A DNA stretch of 64,000 nt. Origin: Labrenzia sp. THAF82. Lineage in GTDB: Bacteria > Pseudomonadota > Alphaproteobacteria > Rhizobiales > Stappiaceae. The notes under the pieces are model-generated. The model worked only from the letters and a program-made list of their open reading frames with translations, did not search any database and was not told the origin of the DNA. The position numbers and the translations under genes are program-made. Every line of letters starts with the position of its first letter. Position 1 is the stretch's first letter. Location: positions 2,942,501-3,006,500 of the forward strand of contig NZ_CP045354.1 in the NCBI RefSeq assembly GCF_009363435.1, given 5' to 3'. Below are positions 1 through 8,616 of the stretch, one piece after another.

Positions 1-112
1 ATTTTTCGCAAAACGAAGCTCCAGAGTCTCGAATCAGGAGACCCCGCAGAGCAATTTGGATGCCGTACTTTAGGGAAGTGTCGGGTGGTTTCTTTCGGTC
101 TGGCGTGGACCG

Positions 113-1003
113 TCAGATCATGTTGCTGGCTCGTACTTCGATCGCGGCGTCGAGGAAGCTTTGAATGAGTCTGAGCTCACGCTTGTCTGCCGGAATGGCA
201 AGACAGTCGCGGTATTCTTCCGGCATCTCTTCTACCGGAACGGCGACAATATACTCGGAAGGATAAAGGCTTTTCTCTAAAAGCAGCCCGATGCCGAGCC
301 CATGAAGGATCGCCTCCTTCACCATTGGAAAGGTTGTCGTGCGCAATATCCTGGGGAACTCCAGGCCATGGTCGCGCAGTTTTGAGCGGGTGATCTTCTG
401 CGTGAGGGAGCCGTCTTCGGGCAAAACCAAAGTCTCGCGCTGAAGATCAGCGAGCGAGATTTTTTGGCGACCGGCCAAAGGATGGTCTTTCTGTATGTGG
501 GCCATATATCTGGAACGCCGTAATTCGTGGGTTACAATAGACTGGCCTTCGTCAGGCTCTGTAACGATGGCGATGTCGACTTGCCGTTCACCCAGCAGAG
601 TCATGGCCGTCGTCCAGTTGTAGAGCGTGAAATCGATCTGAACTTTGGGATGGAGCCTTCCATATTGGGCAATGATAGGCATTGCGGGGCGCGGAGCGTT
701 GGCGATCAGGCGGATGTGTCCGTCGGTGAGGGCGCTGTAGTCGCTTATCTTCTCACTGACGAGCTGCTCCATGGTCGCAAGGCGGTCCGACACCGCAAAG
801 AGCTCTCTTCCGGCCCTTGTGAGTTCAAGTCCGCTTCTGCGGCGTATGAAAAGCTGCGTTCCCATAAGCATTTCCAACTTGGAAATATGTTGGGTGACTG
901 ACGATTGCGTGACACCGAGTGCCTCTGCCGCATTGGAGATGCTTCGCTCACGGGCAGCGAAGGTAAAGGCCTTGATCTGATAAGGGCTTGGCGAGGCTGT
1001 CAT
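113..1003 (-). CDS. LysR-family transcriptional regulator, possibly phosphonate-associated
   Basis: DNA-binding regulator that probably controls the divergent transporter operon starting at 1120. The N-terminus (about residues 6-64) is a classic LysR winged helix-turn-helix containing AAEALGVTQSSVTQHISKLE, followed by a substrate-binding effector domain. I chose ATG 1003 (MTASPSPYQIKAF) because a LysR HTH normally begins within ten residues of the start; the frame is open further upstream to 1045. The segment after the HTH (GHIRLIANAPRPAMPIIAQY) resembles the LysR subgroup associated with aminoethylphosphonate catabolism, but that is recall of a family pattern, not a search. A perfect 7-bp-arm palindrome lies between the two start codons. 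Family sure; effector unknown. Confidence 0.9.
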   Translation of the reverse strand: MTASPSPYQIKAFTFAARERSISNAAEALGVTQSSVTQHISKLEMLMGTQLFIRRRSGLELTRAGRELFAVSDRLATMEQLVSEKISDYSALTDGHIRLIANAPRPAMPIIAQYGRLHPKVQIDFTLYNWTTAMTLLGERQVDIAIVTEPDEGQSIVTHELRRSRYMAHIQKDHPLAGRQKISLADLQRETLVLPEDGSLTQKITRSKLRDHGLEFPRILRTTTFPMVKEAILHGLGIGLLLEKSLYPSEYIVAVPVEEMPEEYRDCLAIPADKRELRLIQSFLDAAIEVRASNMI

Positions 1004-1043
1004 GACAGTTCCGTAAAGATGACTTTGCCAAACCGTAACCCGC

Positions 1044-1058
1044 ATTAGCGACGCTAAT
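1044..1058. promoter_or_regulatory. LysR-type operator, perfect palindrome
   Basis: ATTAGCG, one A, CGCTAAT: a perfect 15-bp inverted repeat that fits the T-N11-A LysR-box rule (T at 1045, A at 1057). It lies in the 116-bp divergent spacer, 41 bp from the lysR start and 61 bp from the transporter start, the usual place for an autoregulatory and activating site. Binding is inferred. Confidence 0.6.
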
Positions 1059-1119
1059 ATTACGTCACAGACACTTCAATCGGCCTCACTAGTGTCTCCT
1101 TGGAAACGGGAGCACTTAA

Positions 1120-2274
1120 ATGACGGCGATCTCCTTATCGGCGATTGAGAAAAGCTTTGGCGACACGAAGGTCCTCGAAGGTATCAATCTTGACATTGCG
1201 GACGGCGAGTTTCTGACGCTTGTCGGCCCGTCCGGCTGCGGCAAGTCCACGCTTCTTCGCATCATTGCCGGGCTCGAAGCCCCGACAACCGGGATCGTGA
1301 AAATTGGCGGAAAGCCGGTCAATGGCGTTCGACCGGCCAACCGGAACCTGGCGATGGTCTTCCAGTCCTATGCACTCTACCCGCATCTGACGGTGGCGCA
1401 GAACATGATGACGCCGCTCAAGTTGCGGGATCTTTCGGCGTTGAAACGTATGCCTGTTGTTGGGCCCTTGATCGCCCGCAGATCATATGGGGCGATCTTG
1501 GAACAGGTGCGGGAAACTGCAAAGGTTCTGAAGATCGATCATTTGCTCGACAGAAAGCCGGGACAACTTTCCGGAGGTCAGCGCCAGCGGGCGGCACTCG
1601 GCCGGGCAATGGTGCGCAAACCGGCGGCGTTCCTGATGGACGAGCCTCTTTCAAACCTCGATGCTGCGTTGCGCATTCACATGCGCTCTGAGCTAGCCGA
1701 ATTGCATCGATCTCTCAAAACCACCTTTGTCTATGTCACTCACGACCAGGCCGAAGCATTGACCATGTCGGACCGGATGGCGGTGATGATGGACGGCAAG
1801 ATCCTGCAGCTCGGAGCGCCGGACGAGATCTACAACAATCCGCAGGACATTCGCGTCGCCGAGTTTGTCGGGGCGCCAAAAATCAATCTCCTGCCGGGCA
1901 CTCTGGATGATGCCGGTCACGCCCGTTGCGGAGATATGGTTCTTGCAAGGGGGGCCGAGAACGGTGTGGTCGGCTCGGTGACAATAGGCCTGAGGCCAGA
2001 GCATCTGTCAGTTTGCAAGAGGGGAGACGCAGAATCCCTGAGCGGCAGAGTGGTTCACCGCGAAAATCTTGGCGCGGATATTTACCTCCACATGTCCGTG
2101 CTTGATGGGGCTTACCGTCTGGTGGCCAGGGTTCAGCCGAACGAAGGCAACGCCATTTCTATCGGCGACGAACTGCATGTCAGACGATTGGACGGTTGTG
2201 CAATGGTTTTTGGCAAAAACGGAAAACGCCTCGACCTGGCGGCAACCACCTCACACGTGGCGGAGGTTGCGTGA
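1120..2274 (+). CDS. ABC transporter ATP-binding protein, CUT1/UgpC-MalK type
   Basis: Cytoplasmic ATPase of a carbohydrate or glycerophosphate-type importer. Walker A GPSGCGKST is near residue 38, the signature LSGGQRQRAALG near 150, Walker B AFLMDEPLSNLD near 170, and the H-loop THDQAEALTMSD near 207; the C-terminal 120 residues form the TOBE/regulatory domain usual in MalK and UgpC. About 20 extra residues (around LRDLSALKRMPVVGP) sit between the Q-loop and the signature, a region that contacts the permeases. First gene of a tightly coupled operon; its stop overlaps the next start (TGATG). RBS gggag precedes ATG 1120. The substrate is inferred from neighbours to be a phosphorus compound. 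Confidence 0.92.
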   Translation: MTAISLSAIEKSFGDTKVLEGINLDIADGEFLTLVGPSGCGKSTLLRIIAGLEAPTTGIVKIGGKPVNGVRPANRNLAMVFQSYALYPHLTVAQNMMTPLKLRDLSALKRMPVVGPLIARRSYGAILEQVRETAKVLKIDHLLDRKPGQLSGGQRQRAALGRAMVRKPAAFLMDEPLSNLDAALRIHMRSELAELHRSLKTTFVYVTHDQAEALTMSDRMAVMMDGKILQLGAPDEIYNNPQDIRVAEFVGAPKINLLPGTLDDAGHARCGDMVLARGAENGVVGSVTIGLRPEHLSVCKRGDAESLSGRVVHRENLGADIYLHMSVLDGAYRLVARVQPNEGNAISIGDELHVRRLDGCAMVFGKNGKRLDLAATTSHVAEVA

Positions 2275-3194
2275 TGCAAACCAGCAAGGCGCATTTTTGG
2301 TTTGTCGGACCGGCCTTGTTCTTGATGGTCGTCATTCTGCTGTTACCCATTCTGGTGGCCGGTGCCTTGAGTTTTACCAGCTACAGTCTGGGCAATCCCG
2401 GTGCGGACTTCGTCGGGTTGGAAAACTACGAGAAGATTTTCACTCGCTCCACCTACGAAAAGATGTTCGGGGCCACTTTTCGCTACGTCTTTGTTGTGGT
2501 GCCCTTGTCAGTCGGTTTGGGGTTGGGCGCGGCATTGCTCATCAACTCAGTCGGGCGCTTTGGCGACTTCTACAAGACTGTTTATTTTCTGCCGGTAATG
2601 GCAGCTCTGATTGCCATGGCAATTGTCTGGGAATTCGCATTCCATCCGACGATTGGCATAGTCAATGCCACGCTTGAGCGCGGATGCGGATCTTTGCTTG
2701 AAGCCTGGAGCTGGTTCGCGCGCGGCTGCGAGCGTGGTTTTCCGTTGTGGCTCACAGATCGGGATTACGCCATCTGGACGGTTGCCTTTATCGGCGTCTG
2801 GCAGGGCTTCGGCTTCAACATGGTGCTTTACCTTGCCGGCCTGACCTCGGTTCCACGCGAGCTTTATCATGCGGCGGAAATGGATGGCGCGCGATCGGCC
2901 TGGGACAGGTTTCGCCTGGTGACCTGGCCGATGCTGGGGCCGACAACGGTATTTGTCGTCACGATATCCTTCATCCGTTCGTTCCAGGTGTTTGACACTG
3001 TCGAGGCGTTTTACCCGCAGGGCGGGGGACCATCGAAATCCGTCTACGTGATGATGTTCGCAATCTATGAAAAGGCCATCCAGCAAAACCTGATGGGTAT
3101 TGGGGCAGCGATCACCGTCGTGTTCCTGGCATTTGTCATGTTTTTGACGGTACTCCAGCGTTGGCTCGTGGAAAGAAGGGTGCACTACACATGA
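2274..3194 (+). CDS. ABC transporter permease, UgpA/MalF type
   Basis: Inner-membrane subunit of the importer, 306 residues. The start at 2274 (MQTSKAHFW) overlaps the ATPase stop by one base, which fixes it over the longer upstream reading. About six hydrophobic helices are visible, beginning with the segment rich in FLMVVILLLPILVAG. The EAA loop that docks on the ATPase is YHAAEMDGARSAWDRFRLVT, near residue 200. A periplasmic insert of about 35 residues (LERGCGSLLEAWSWF onward, with two Cys) separates helices 3 and 4. The next permease overlaps through ATGA at 3191. Family sure; substrate not determined. Confidence 0.92.
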   Translation: MQTSKAHFWFVGPALFLMVVILLLPILVAGALSFTSYSLGNPGADFVGLENYEKIFTRSTYEKMFGATFRYVFVVVPLSVGLGLGAALLINSVGRFGDFYKTVYFLPVMAALIAMAIVWEFAFHPTIGIVNATLERGCGSLLEAWSWFARGCERGFPLWLTDRDYAIWTVAFIGVWQGFGFNMVLYLAGLTSVPRELYHAAEMDGARSAWDRFRLVTWPMLGPTTVFVVTISFIRSFQVFDTVEAFYPQGGGPSKSVYVMMFAIYEKAIQQNLMGIGAAITVVFLAFVMFLTVLQRWLVERRVHYT

Positions 3195-4126
3195 GCGAGA
3201 CAGCACACGCGGCAAATTCGGCTTTCAGTGCAACAACTTACCGTTTGTCTTCCGGTGAAGCATTGAAACACGCGGTCTTGATCCTGGGCAGCCTGATCGT
3301 TTTGCTGCCTTTCTACGTGATGGTGAGTTACAGCCTCAAAAGTCCTGCCGAGATCATGCAAAATACCGGCGGTTTTTTCGGGTCGCAGGATCTCTTCCGC
3401 GATGACTATTGCATCAAGCTTGGCAACGCCGTTGCCGACTGCATGGTGACGCCGGTCATCTACAATTACACGACCGCTTTTGAGAAGGCCCCACTTCTCC
3501 GGTATCTCTTCAACGGGATTGTCGTCACCGCATCAATCTTCTTTATTCAGGTTCTGGTTGCGCTGCCCTGTGCCTATGCGCTTGCGAAACTGCGTTTTTG
3601 GGGGCGGGAAGCGGTTTTCGGACTGGTGCTTTTCTGCCTTCTTATCCCGGTTCATGCCATCGCTTTGCCGCTCTACATCATGTTGGCGAAGCTGGGACTA
3701 ACCAATTCCTATGCGGCACTGATCATTCCCTGGACCATCTCGGTCTTTGGCATCTTCCTGATGCGCCAGTTCTTCATGACCGTTCCTGATGACTTGATTG
3801 ACGCAGCGCGCATGGACGGAATGAGTGAATTTTCCATCATCTGGAACGTGATGCTGCCTACAGCTGTCCCTGCGCTCCTGGCCTTCGCGATTTTCTCGGT
3901 GGTGGCGCATTGGAACGACTATTTCTGGCCGCGCATCGTCATTACCGGGGACCGCAGTCTGTTCACGCCACCGCTCGGTCTGCGTGAATTCAAAGGTGAC
4001 GCCGACGGCGACAATTTCGGGCCGATGATGGCGACTGCCACAATTATCGTCACGCCGTTGATCTTGGCTTTCCTGATTGCTCAGCGCCGCTTCATCGAAG
4101 GCATCACTTTGAGCGGGATGAAGTAG
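3191..4126 (+). CDS. ABC transporter permease, UgpE/MalG type
   Basis: Second inner-membrane subunit, 311 residues. The start at 3191 forms an ATGA overlap with the preceding permease, indicating translational coupling. Six hydrophobic segments can be picked out, and the EAA loop IDAARMDGMSEFSIIWNVML lies near residue 205. The protein ends IEGITLSGMK, the typical MalG/UgpE terminus. An unusual periplasmic stretch after helix 1 (GGFFGSQDLFRDDYCIKLG to CMVTPV) carries two cysteines that could form a disulphide. It pairs with the upstream permease as a heterodimer. Confidence 0.92.
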   Translation: MSETAHAANSAFSATTYRLSSGEALKHAVLILGSLIVLLPFYVMVSYSLKSPAEIMQNTGGFFGSQDLFRDDYCIKLGNAVADCMVTPVIYNYTTAFEKAPLLRYLFNGIVVTASIFFIQVLVALPCAYALAKLRFWGREAVFGLVLFCLLIPVHAIALPLYIMLAKLGLTNSYAALIIPWTISVFGIFLMRQFFMTVPDDLIDAARMDGMSEFSIIWNVMLPTAVPALLAFAIFSVVAHWNDYFWPRIVITGDRSLFTPPLGLREFKGDADGDNFGPMMATATIIVTPLILAFLIAQRRFIEGITLSGMK

Positions 4127-4149
4127 GAAACAGTCACTTGAATACCAGG

Positions 4150-4236
4150 CGGGGCCACCGCGGAGCAGCGGCCCCGTTACCAGATCCCTTGAGGGATAAA
4201 CCGGGTGCGGACAGTTTGGCGACCAAGCCGCACCCG
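4150..4236 (+). repeat. Three consecutive hairpins between the permease and binding-protein genes
   Basis: Within the 132-bp spacer there are three perfect inverted repeats: CGGGGCC/GGCCCCG (4150-4156 and 4170-4176), ATCCCT/AGGGAT (4184-4189 and 4192-4197) and CGGGTGCGG/CCGCACCCG (4202-4210 and 4228-4236). None has a T-run. This suits partial attenuation or mRNA end protection rather than full termination, and could raise expression of the binding protein over the permeases. Confidence 0.6.
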
Positions 4237-4258
4237 TGGCAACACCACGGAGAATTTC

Positions 4259-5524
4259 ATGAAAAAGTGTCTCACTGCAATTGCTTTTGTGCTGGCCGCA
4301 AGTTCGGCGCAGGCTCAAGACGAAAAAATCACGATCGAATTTGCGTATCCCTATTCGCATCTGTTCGACGTGACATACGAAAAGATCCTTCCGCTTTTCA
4401 ACGAGAAGTATCCCAATATTGAAGTCAAAATTCGCGCTTCCTACGAGTCTTATGAAGACGGCACCAATACGATCCTGCGTGAAGCCGTTGCAGACACGTT
4501 GCCGGACGTCACGATGCAGGGTCTAAACCGGCAGGCAATCCTCGTTGAAAAAGGGATCGCCAAGTCACTGGAGCCTTTCATCGAGGCCGAGGAAGACTTT
4601 GCCAAGGACGGTTATCACGACGCGATGCTCAAGCTCGGTACCTTTGACGGCAACGTGCATGGTCTGCCGTTTTCGGTCTCGCTGCCGGTCGGCTACTACA
4701 ACATGGATGTGATGGCCAAGGCAGGGATTACATCCGCTGAGCAGCTGCCCAAGACCTGGGAGGAAGTTGTCGCGACTTGCGGCAAGCTGCGCGAAGCCGG
4801 TGTCAAAAATCCAATGTTTTGGGGTTGGAACATCACCGGCAACTGGTTCCTGCAGGCGTTGATGTGGTCGCAGGACAAACCGACCATGGACAACGGTGAA
4901 TTTCAGATCGCATCGGATGAGGGCTTGCAATCGCTCGAAACAATGAAGTCCCTTTTCCGTGGCTGCGACATGCAGAACATCGAATGGAAAGCAGCGCTTG
5001 CCTCTTTTTCGGCCGGTGAAATCGGAATGATGTACTGGTCTACGTCGGCATTGGGTGCCGTGGAAAGATCCAAAGGTGACTTTGAGCTGAAGACCAACGA
5101 GTTTCCTGGATTTGAGGCTACCGGCCCGAAGGGTCTGCCAGCAGGCGGGAATGCGGCCATGCTCGTGTCCACCAGCACCGATCCCAATGAGCTGCAGGCA
5201 GCCTGGAAGTGGTTGAAGTTCATCACATCCGGTCAGGGCGCTGCTGAAGTTGCTCGTACCACCGGCTATATGCCGCCCAACAAGGCTGCCAACGAAGTGA
5301 TCCTTGCGGGTTTCTACAAGGAAAATCCGAACAAGGAGACCGCAGTACGCCAACTGCCGTTGCTGCGCGATTGGCAGGCCTATCCGGGCGACAACGGTCT
5401 GGCGATTACGCAGGTGATCTATGACGGTCTTGAAGGTGTCGTGACGGGTGAATTCGACGACATGAGTGAGTTGCAGGAAGAAATGGCTGAAGAGGTCAAG
5501 GATCTGCTGCCTGAAGGCAACTAA
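4259..5524 (+). CDS. ABC transporter substrate-binding protein, UgpB-like (SBP family 1)
   Basis: Periplasmic binding protein that delivers substrate to the permeases, 421 residues. ATG 4259 (MKKCLTAIAFVLAASSAQAQ) opens a clean Sec signal peptide, with cleavage expected after SAQA; upstream in-frame codons would bury it. The mature protein starts ITIEFAYPYSHLFDVTYEKI and shows the two-lobe SBP_bac_1 pattern with AAWKWLKFITSGQGAAEVAR near the C-terminus, as in UgpB and maltose-type proteins. It lies last in the transporter operon, after three hairpins and before a strong terminator. Genes downstream encode a phosphodiesterase and PhnM, so the ligand may be a glycerophosphodiester or another phosphorus compound; this is inference. 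Confidence 0.9.
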   Translation: MKKCLTAIAFVLAASSAQAQDEKITIEFAYPYSHLFDVTYEKILPLFNEKYPNIEVKIRASYESYEDGTNTILREAVADTLPDVTMQGLNRQAILVEKGIAKSLEPFIEAEEDFAKDGYHDAMLKLGTFDGNVHGLPFSVSLPVGYYNMDVMAKAGITSAEQLPKTWEEVVATCGKLREAGVKNPMFWGWNITGNWFLQALMWSQDKPTMDNGEFQIASDEGLQSLETMKSLFRGCDMQNIEWKAALASFSAGEIGMMYWSTSALGAVERSKGDFELKTNEFPGFEATGPKGLPAGGNAAMLVSTSTDPNELQAAWKWLKFITSGQGAAEVARTTGYMPPNKAANEVILAGFYKENPNKETAVRQLPLLRDWQAYPGDNGLAITQVIYDGLEGVVTGEFDDMSELQEEMAEEVKDLLPEGN

Positions 5525-5539
5525 GCATCGCTTCATGGA

Positions 5540-5569
5540 AACGCCGCCCGAAACCGAGCGGCGTTTTTT
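5540..5569 (+). terminator. Rho-independent terminator after the UgpB-like gene
   Basis: Stem AACGCCGC (5540-5547) with GCGGCGTT (5558-5565), a 10-base loop and a six-T run. It lies 15 bp after the stop and ends just before the phosphodiesterase gene, so that gene is either read by leak-through or has its own promoter. Confidence 0.85.
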
Positions 5570-5593
5570 GTCATTTAATCAATGGAGAACGCA

Positions 5594-6418
5594 GTGAAAC
5601 TCATTCAGCTCACTGACATTCATTTGACCACACCTGGAAACACGATCGGTGGCCGGGACCCCAACGAAAATTTTAGAAAAGCGCTTGATCACGCGCTCAC
5701 CCAGCACCTGGACGCCGATGCGCTTATCATAACGGGGGATCTTTCAGACTGGGGAGACCGCACAGATTATGTCCGGCTCAAAGAGACGCTGTCATGTGTT
5801 TCAGTCCCGGTGCAACTATGTATCGGAAATCATGATGAGAGAGATGTGTTTCTGTCCGTGTTTCCTGAACGGGTCGACGAGAACGGGTTTGTCCAGTCTG
5901 TCTTCGACCTGCCGCTCGGAACCGGAATTGTGCTCGATACCTGGGGGCCGGGCTCGCATGCAGGCTATTACTGCGAAACGCGGCGCGACTGGCTGGACGG
6001 GCAACTAAAAGCAGCTTCCGGACCGGTCTTTCTGTTCATGCATCATAATCCGGTTCCAATCGGCATTGCGCCAATGGACAAGATAATGTTGCAGGATCAC
6101 GAGGCCTTTGCAGCACTGGTCAAAAAGCATCGCGACAAGGTCAGGCATATTTTTCACGGCCATTGCCATTTGCCGCTGTCAGGATCTCTGTGCGGCGTCC
6201 CGTTCAGCGCTCCGCGAGGGACCAATCATGCCGGCTGGCCTGACTTCGCTAACCAGGGAAATCTGAGCGCATCTGACTTACCCGAGAGCTACGCTGTTGT
6301 TCTGGTCGACGAGATCAGCGTTATGGTCCACATGATTGAATACGGTTACCAAGGCGCGGTCCGGCGTGAAGGTTCGCCCGATTATGCAGATTGGAACCGA
6401 CTGACGATGGTACGCTGA
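5594..6418 (+). CDS. Metallophosphoesterase, GpdQ/CpdA-like phosphodiesterase
   Basis: Dinuclear-metal phosphodiesterase of the calcineurin-like family, 274 residues. The metal-ligand blocks appear in order: TDIHLT near residue 6, GDLSDWGD near 45, GNHDER near 80, MHHNP near 150 and HGHCH near 195. This arrangement is that of GpdQ glycerophosphodiesterase and cAMP phosphodiesterase CpdA. No signal peptide is visible, so it acts in the cytoplasm. I prefer GTG 5594 (VKLIQLTDIH) because GGAG sits six bases before it; ATG 5582 is also in frame but follows the terminator T-run with no Shine-Dalgarno site. Beside an importer and PhnM, cleavage of an imported phosphodiester is a reasonable inference. 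Confidence 0.88.
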   Translation: MKLIQLTDIHLTTPGNTIGGRDPNENFRKALDHALTQHLDADALIITGDLSDWGDRTDYVRLKETLSCVSVPVQLCIGNHDERDVFLSVFPERVDENGFVQSVFDLPLGTGIVLDTWGPGSHAGYYCETRRDWLDGQLKAASGPVFLFMHHNPVPIGIAPMDKIMLQDHEAFAALVKKHRDKVRHIFHGHCHLPLSGSLCGVPFSAPRGTNHAGWPDFANQGNLSASDLPESYAVVLVDEISVMVHMIEYGYQGAVRREGSPDYADWNRLTMVR

Positions 6419-6619
6419 CAAATCTTCGGCACTGTTGTTGTTGTTGTTGCAGCCTTCTGTTTCATTTCCCCAATTGTCATGTTCGTGTCTGAAGGCTGTC
6501 ACAATTCCAACGGGGAACAGGAGTAGAAGGCTGTTTCGTTTTTTCAAAAAGGCTTTTGATTCCTGCCTGTTCATTGAAGAACCAGTCTTTTTCACCGGGA
6601 CGCACCCAGAGGAGGTCTC

Positions 6620-7795
6620 ATGACATTCGCCGATAAACGCATTCCGTCGGGGAGCGAGATAGTTGTCCTGAAAAACGCCAGGCTGGTGCTTGGTGATGAG
6701 GTTGTCTTAGGTCACGTTTCGTTGTCGGGAGGCGCTATCGTTTCTGTTGATACCGGCGCAATCCCTCAGGCTGGCGAAGATCTTGGCGGCGACTACCTTG
6801 TGCCGGGTCTCGTGGACATCCACACAGACCACTTTGAGAAGCATGTCTTTCCGCGTGCGCATGTGCGCTGGGACCCATTCAGGGCCGCAATGGCGCATGA
6901 TGCTCAAATCATCGGCAGCGGTATCACCACCGTATTTGACAGTCTGTGCGTTGGAGCGACTATCAAGAACCCGGAACGGCGTGAAATCCTGGCACCGATG
7001 ATTGACGCACTGGAAAAGGCACAAAGTGCTGGAATGCTGAGGGCGGAGCATCTGGTACATCTTCGCTGTGAGATTACCGACGCTGAAACCACCCGTCTAA
7101 CCGAAGAAAATATCGGCAAGAACATTGTTCGAATGGTTTCGGTGATGGAACACCTTCCGGGGCGCCGCCAAAGCAAGAACATCGACGGTTACATCAAGCG
7201 CCGAATGGCAGACACCGGCGAGCCGCGTCATGAGGCGGAACGCGTTACTCAGGAGCTCTTGAACTTTTCAGACGAGATCAGCGCGAAAGTCCGCCCGGAA
7301 GTCGTTGCCTTGGCACATGCGCACAAGCTGCCTTTGCTTAGTCACGACGACACCGAACTTGAACATATTGACGAAGCGATCAACGAAGGGATCTCGATTT
7401 CCGAGTTTCCCTGCACGCTGGACGCTGCGCGCAAGGCAAGAAAACATGGCATGCATGTTGTTGGAGGTGCGCCGAATGTCATTCGAGGCGGGTCTCAATC
7501 TGGGAATGTCGCCGTCAGCGATCTCATGGCTGAAAACCTCGTTGATATTCTGGCATCGGATTATGTGCCGCGCTCGCTTCTGGACTGTGCATTCATGATG
7601 GCACGAACCGAGGCCTTTGGAGTTGATCTGCCGTCCGCGATACGCCTGGTCACAAAGACGCCAGCTCAAGTCGCCGGGTTGCCTGATCGGGGCGAGATTT
7701 CTCAAGGAAAGCGGGCAGATCTTCTTCATGTTGGGTTGCATGACGGCCACCCTTTTGTAAAGCGCGCCTGGCTTTGTGGGCGGCGTGTGCATTAA
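6620..7795 (+). CDS. phnM: PhnM-type alpha-D-ribose 1-methylphosphonate 5-triphosphate diphosphatase
   Basis: Amidohydrolase-fold enzyme of the C-P lyase pathway; characterised PhnM removes pyrophosphate from 5-triphosphoribosyl phosphonate. The family marks are all present: VPGLVDIHTDHFEKH near residue 65 (metal ligands), FRAAMAHDAQIIGSGITTVF near 90, LPLLSHDDTELEHIDEAINE near 235 and ISEFPCTLDAA near 260. Length 391 is slightly above the usual 380. A strong RBS (aggaggtc) precedes ATG 6620. It is an orphan: no phnG, H, I, J, K or L is within the window, and it follows a phosphodiesterase rather than the usual neighbours. It may serve a C-P lyase operon elsewhere or act on a related phosphoribosyl compound. 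Confidence 0.92.
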   Translation: MTFADKRIPSGSEIVVLKNARLVLGDEVVLGHVSLSGGAIVSVDTGAIPQAGEDLGGDYLVPGLVDIHTDHFEKHVFPRAHVRWDPFRAAMAHDAQIIGSGITTVFDSLCVGATIKNPERREILAPMIDALEKAQSAGMLRAEHLVHLRCEITDAETTRLTEENIGKNIVRMVSVMEHLPGRRQSKNIDGYIKRRMADTGEPRHEAERVTQELLNFSDEISAKVRPEVVALAHAHKLPLLSHDDTELEHIDEAINEGISISEFPCTLDAARKARKHGMHVVGGAPNVIRGGSQSGNVAVSDLMAENLVDILASDYVPRSLLDCAFMMARTEAFGVDLPSAIRLVTKTPAQVAGLPDRGEISQGKRADLLHVGLHDGHPFVKRAWLCGRRVH

Positions 7796-7863
7796 GACCA
7801 GCTGCACGAAGGATCTGGTTTGAGAACCGAGTTTGGTAGGTGCGCCGGCATGCGGCTTCGTCA

Positions 7864-7892
7864 TTGACAAAATAATCGATGAAACACATAAA
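7864..7892 (+). promoter_or_regulatory. Candidate sigma-70 promoter of the GntR gene
   Basis: TTGACA at 7864-7869, a 17-bp spacer and CATAAA at 7887-7892 lie 31 bp before the preferred gntR start. This supports starting the gene at 7923 rather than at 7833, because a start at 7833 would lie upstream of the promoter. Confidence 0.45.
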
Positions 7893-7922
7893 TATCCAAT
7901 ATTTTTAAAATCAGGACATAAA

Positions 7923-8591
7923 ATGCTTTTCGGCGATCGGGGAGGCACGGATGAGACAATTGTCGCCATGTTATCTTCGGCGATCCGGAGAGATATTTCC
8001 TTCGGTGTCCTGCGACCTGATGAAAAGCTGAAAATCGAAGCGCTGAGACAGCGCTACGGCGGCTCAAACCATTCGATGCGCGAGACCTTGAGGATCCTGA
8101 CCGCAGAAGGAATGGTCGAGGCAACCAATCAGCGCGGATTTCGGGTGACTTCGGCAACGGAAGACGATCTAAAAGACATATTGCTCATGCGGATTGAGAC
8201 CGAGCGGCTCGGATTGAAGCGGTCTCTGCAAAGCGAAAGTGTTGCCTGGGAGTCGCAAGTGGTCGCTGCATTCCACGGTTTGCACCGGGCCGATGTTGCT
8301 GTTCAGGAAACACCTAACGATGCGATCGCTCTGGATTGGGACGAAGCCTCCAGAGCTTTGTCCGCTGCGCTTCTTTCGGCTTGCGGGTCCCGCCGCCTGA
8401 TTGAAACCGCCAACAAGTTTTACAACCAGTCGCGGCGATATCTGCTCGCTTTGTTGCGGGAGGGACAAATAGACTTTGCCGCACGCGAAAAACGTCACCA
8501 GATACTGCGTGAGGCTATCCTTGCCCGCAACGATGAATTGGCACTGACAACGTTGGAAGAAGATATCCGTGCAGCACTCAAAACGACTTAA
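7923..8591 (+). CDS. GntR-family transcriptional regulator, FCD subfamily
   Basis: Repressor or activator of about 222 residues that probably controls the three transporter genes following it 25 bp downstream. The winged HTH spans about residues 15-75 (IRRDISFGVLRPDEKLKIEA then MRETLRILTAEGMVEA) and is followed by an all-helical FCD ligand domain (EDDLKDILLMRIETERLGLK onward). ATG 7923 is preceded by AGGA at a good distance; the reading frame is open further upstream but a promoter-like sequence lies there. FCD regulators usually sense small organic acids; the ligand here is unknown. Confidence 0.9.
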   Translation: MLFGDRGGTDETIVAMLSSAIRRDISFGVLRPDEKLKIEALRQRYGGSNHSMRETLRILTAEGMVEATNQRGFRVTSATEDDLKDILLMRIETERLGLKRSLQSESVAWESQVVAAFHGLHRADVAVQETPNDAIALDWDEASRALSAALLSACGSRRLIETANKFYNQSRRYLLALLREGQIDFAAREKRHQILREAILARNDELALTTLEEDIRAALKTT

Positions 8592-8616
8592 GAATGACAC
8601 CAGGGAGGAAACAAAA

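Noticed and set aside
4565..5536. Long open frame antisense to the UgpB-like gene (323 codons)
   Set aside because: It has no ribosome site or recognisable domain and is fully covered by a signal-peptide-bearing real gene; it is the usual shadow of a GC-rich gene.
6433..6450. GTT trinucleotide repeat before phnM
   Set aside because: Only about five units in a non-coding spacer; too short to support slippage control.
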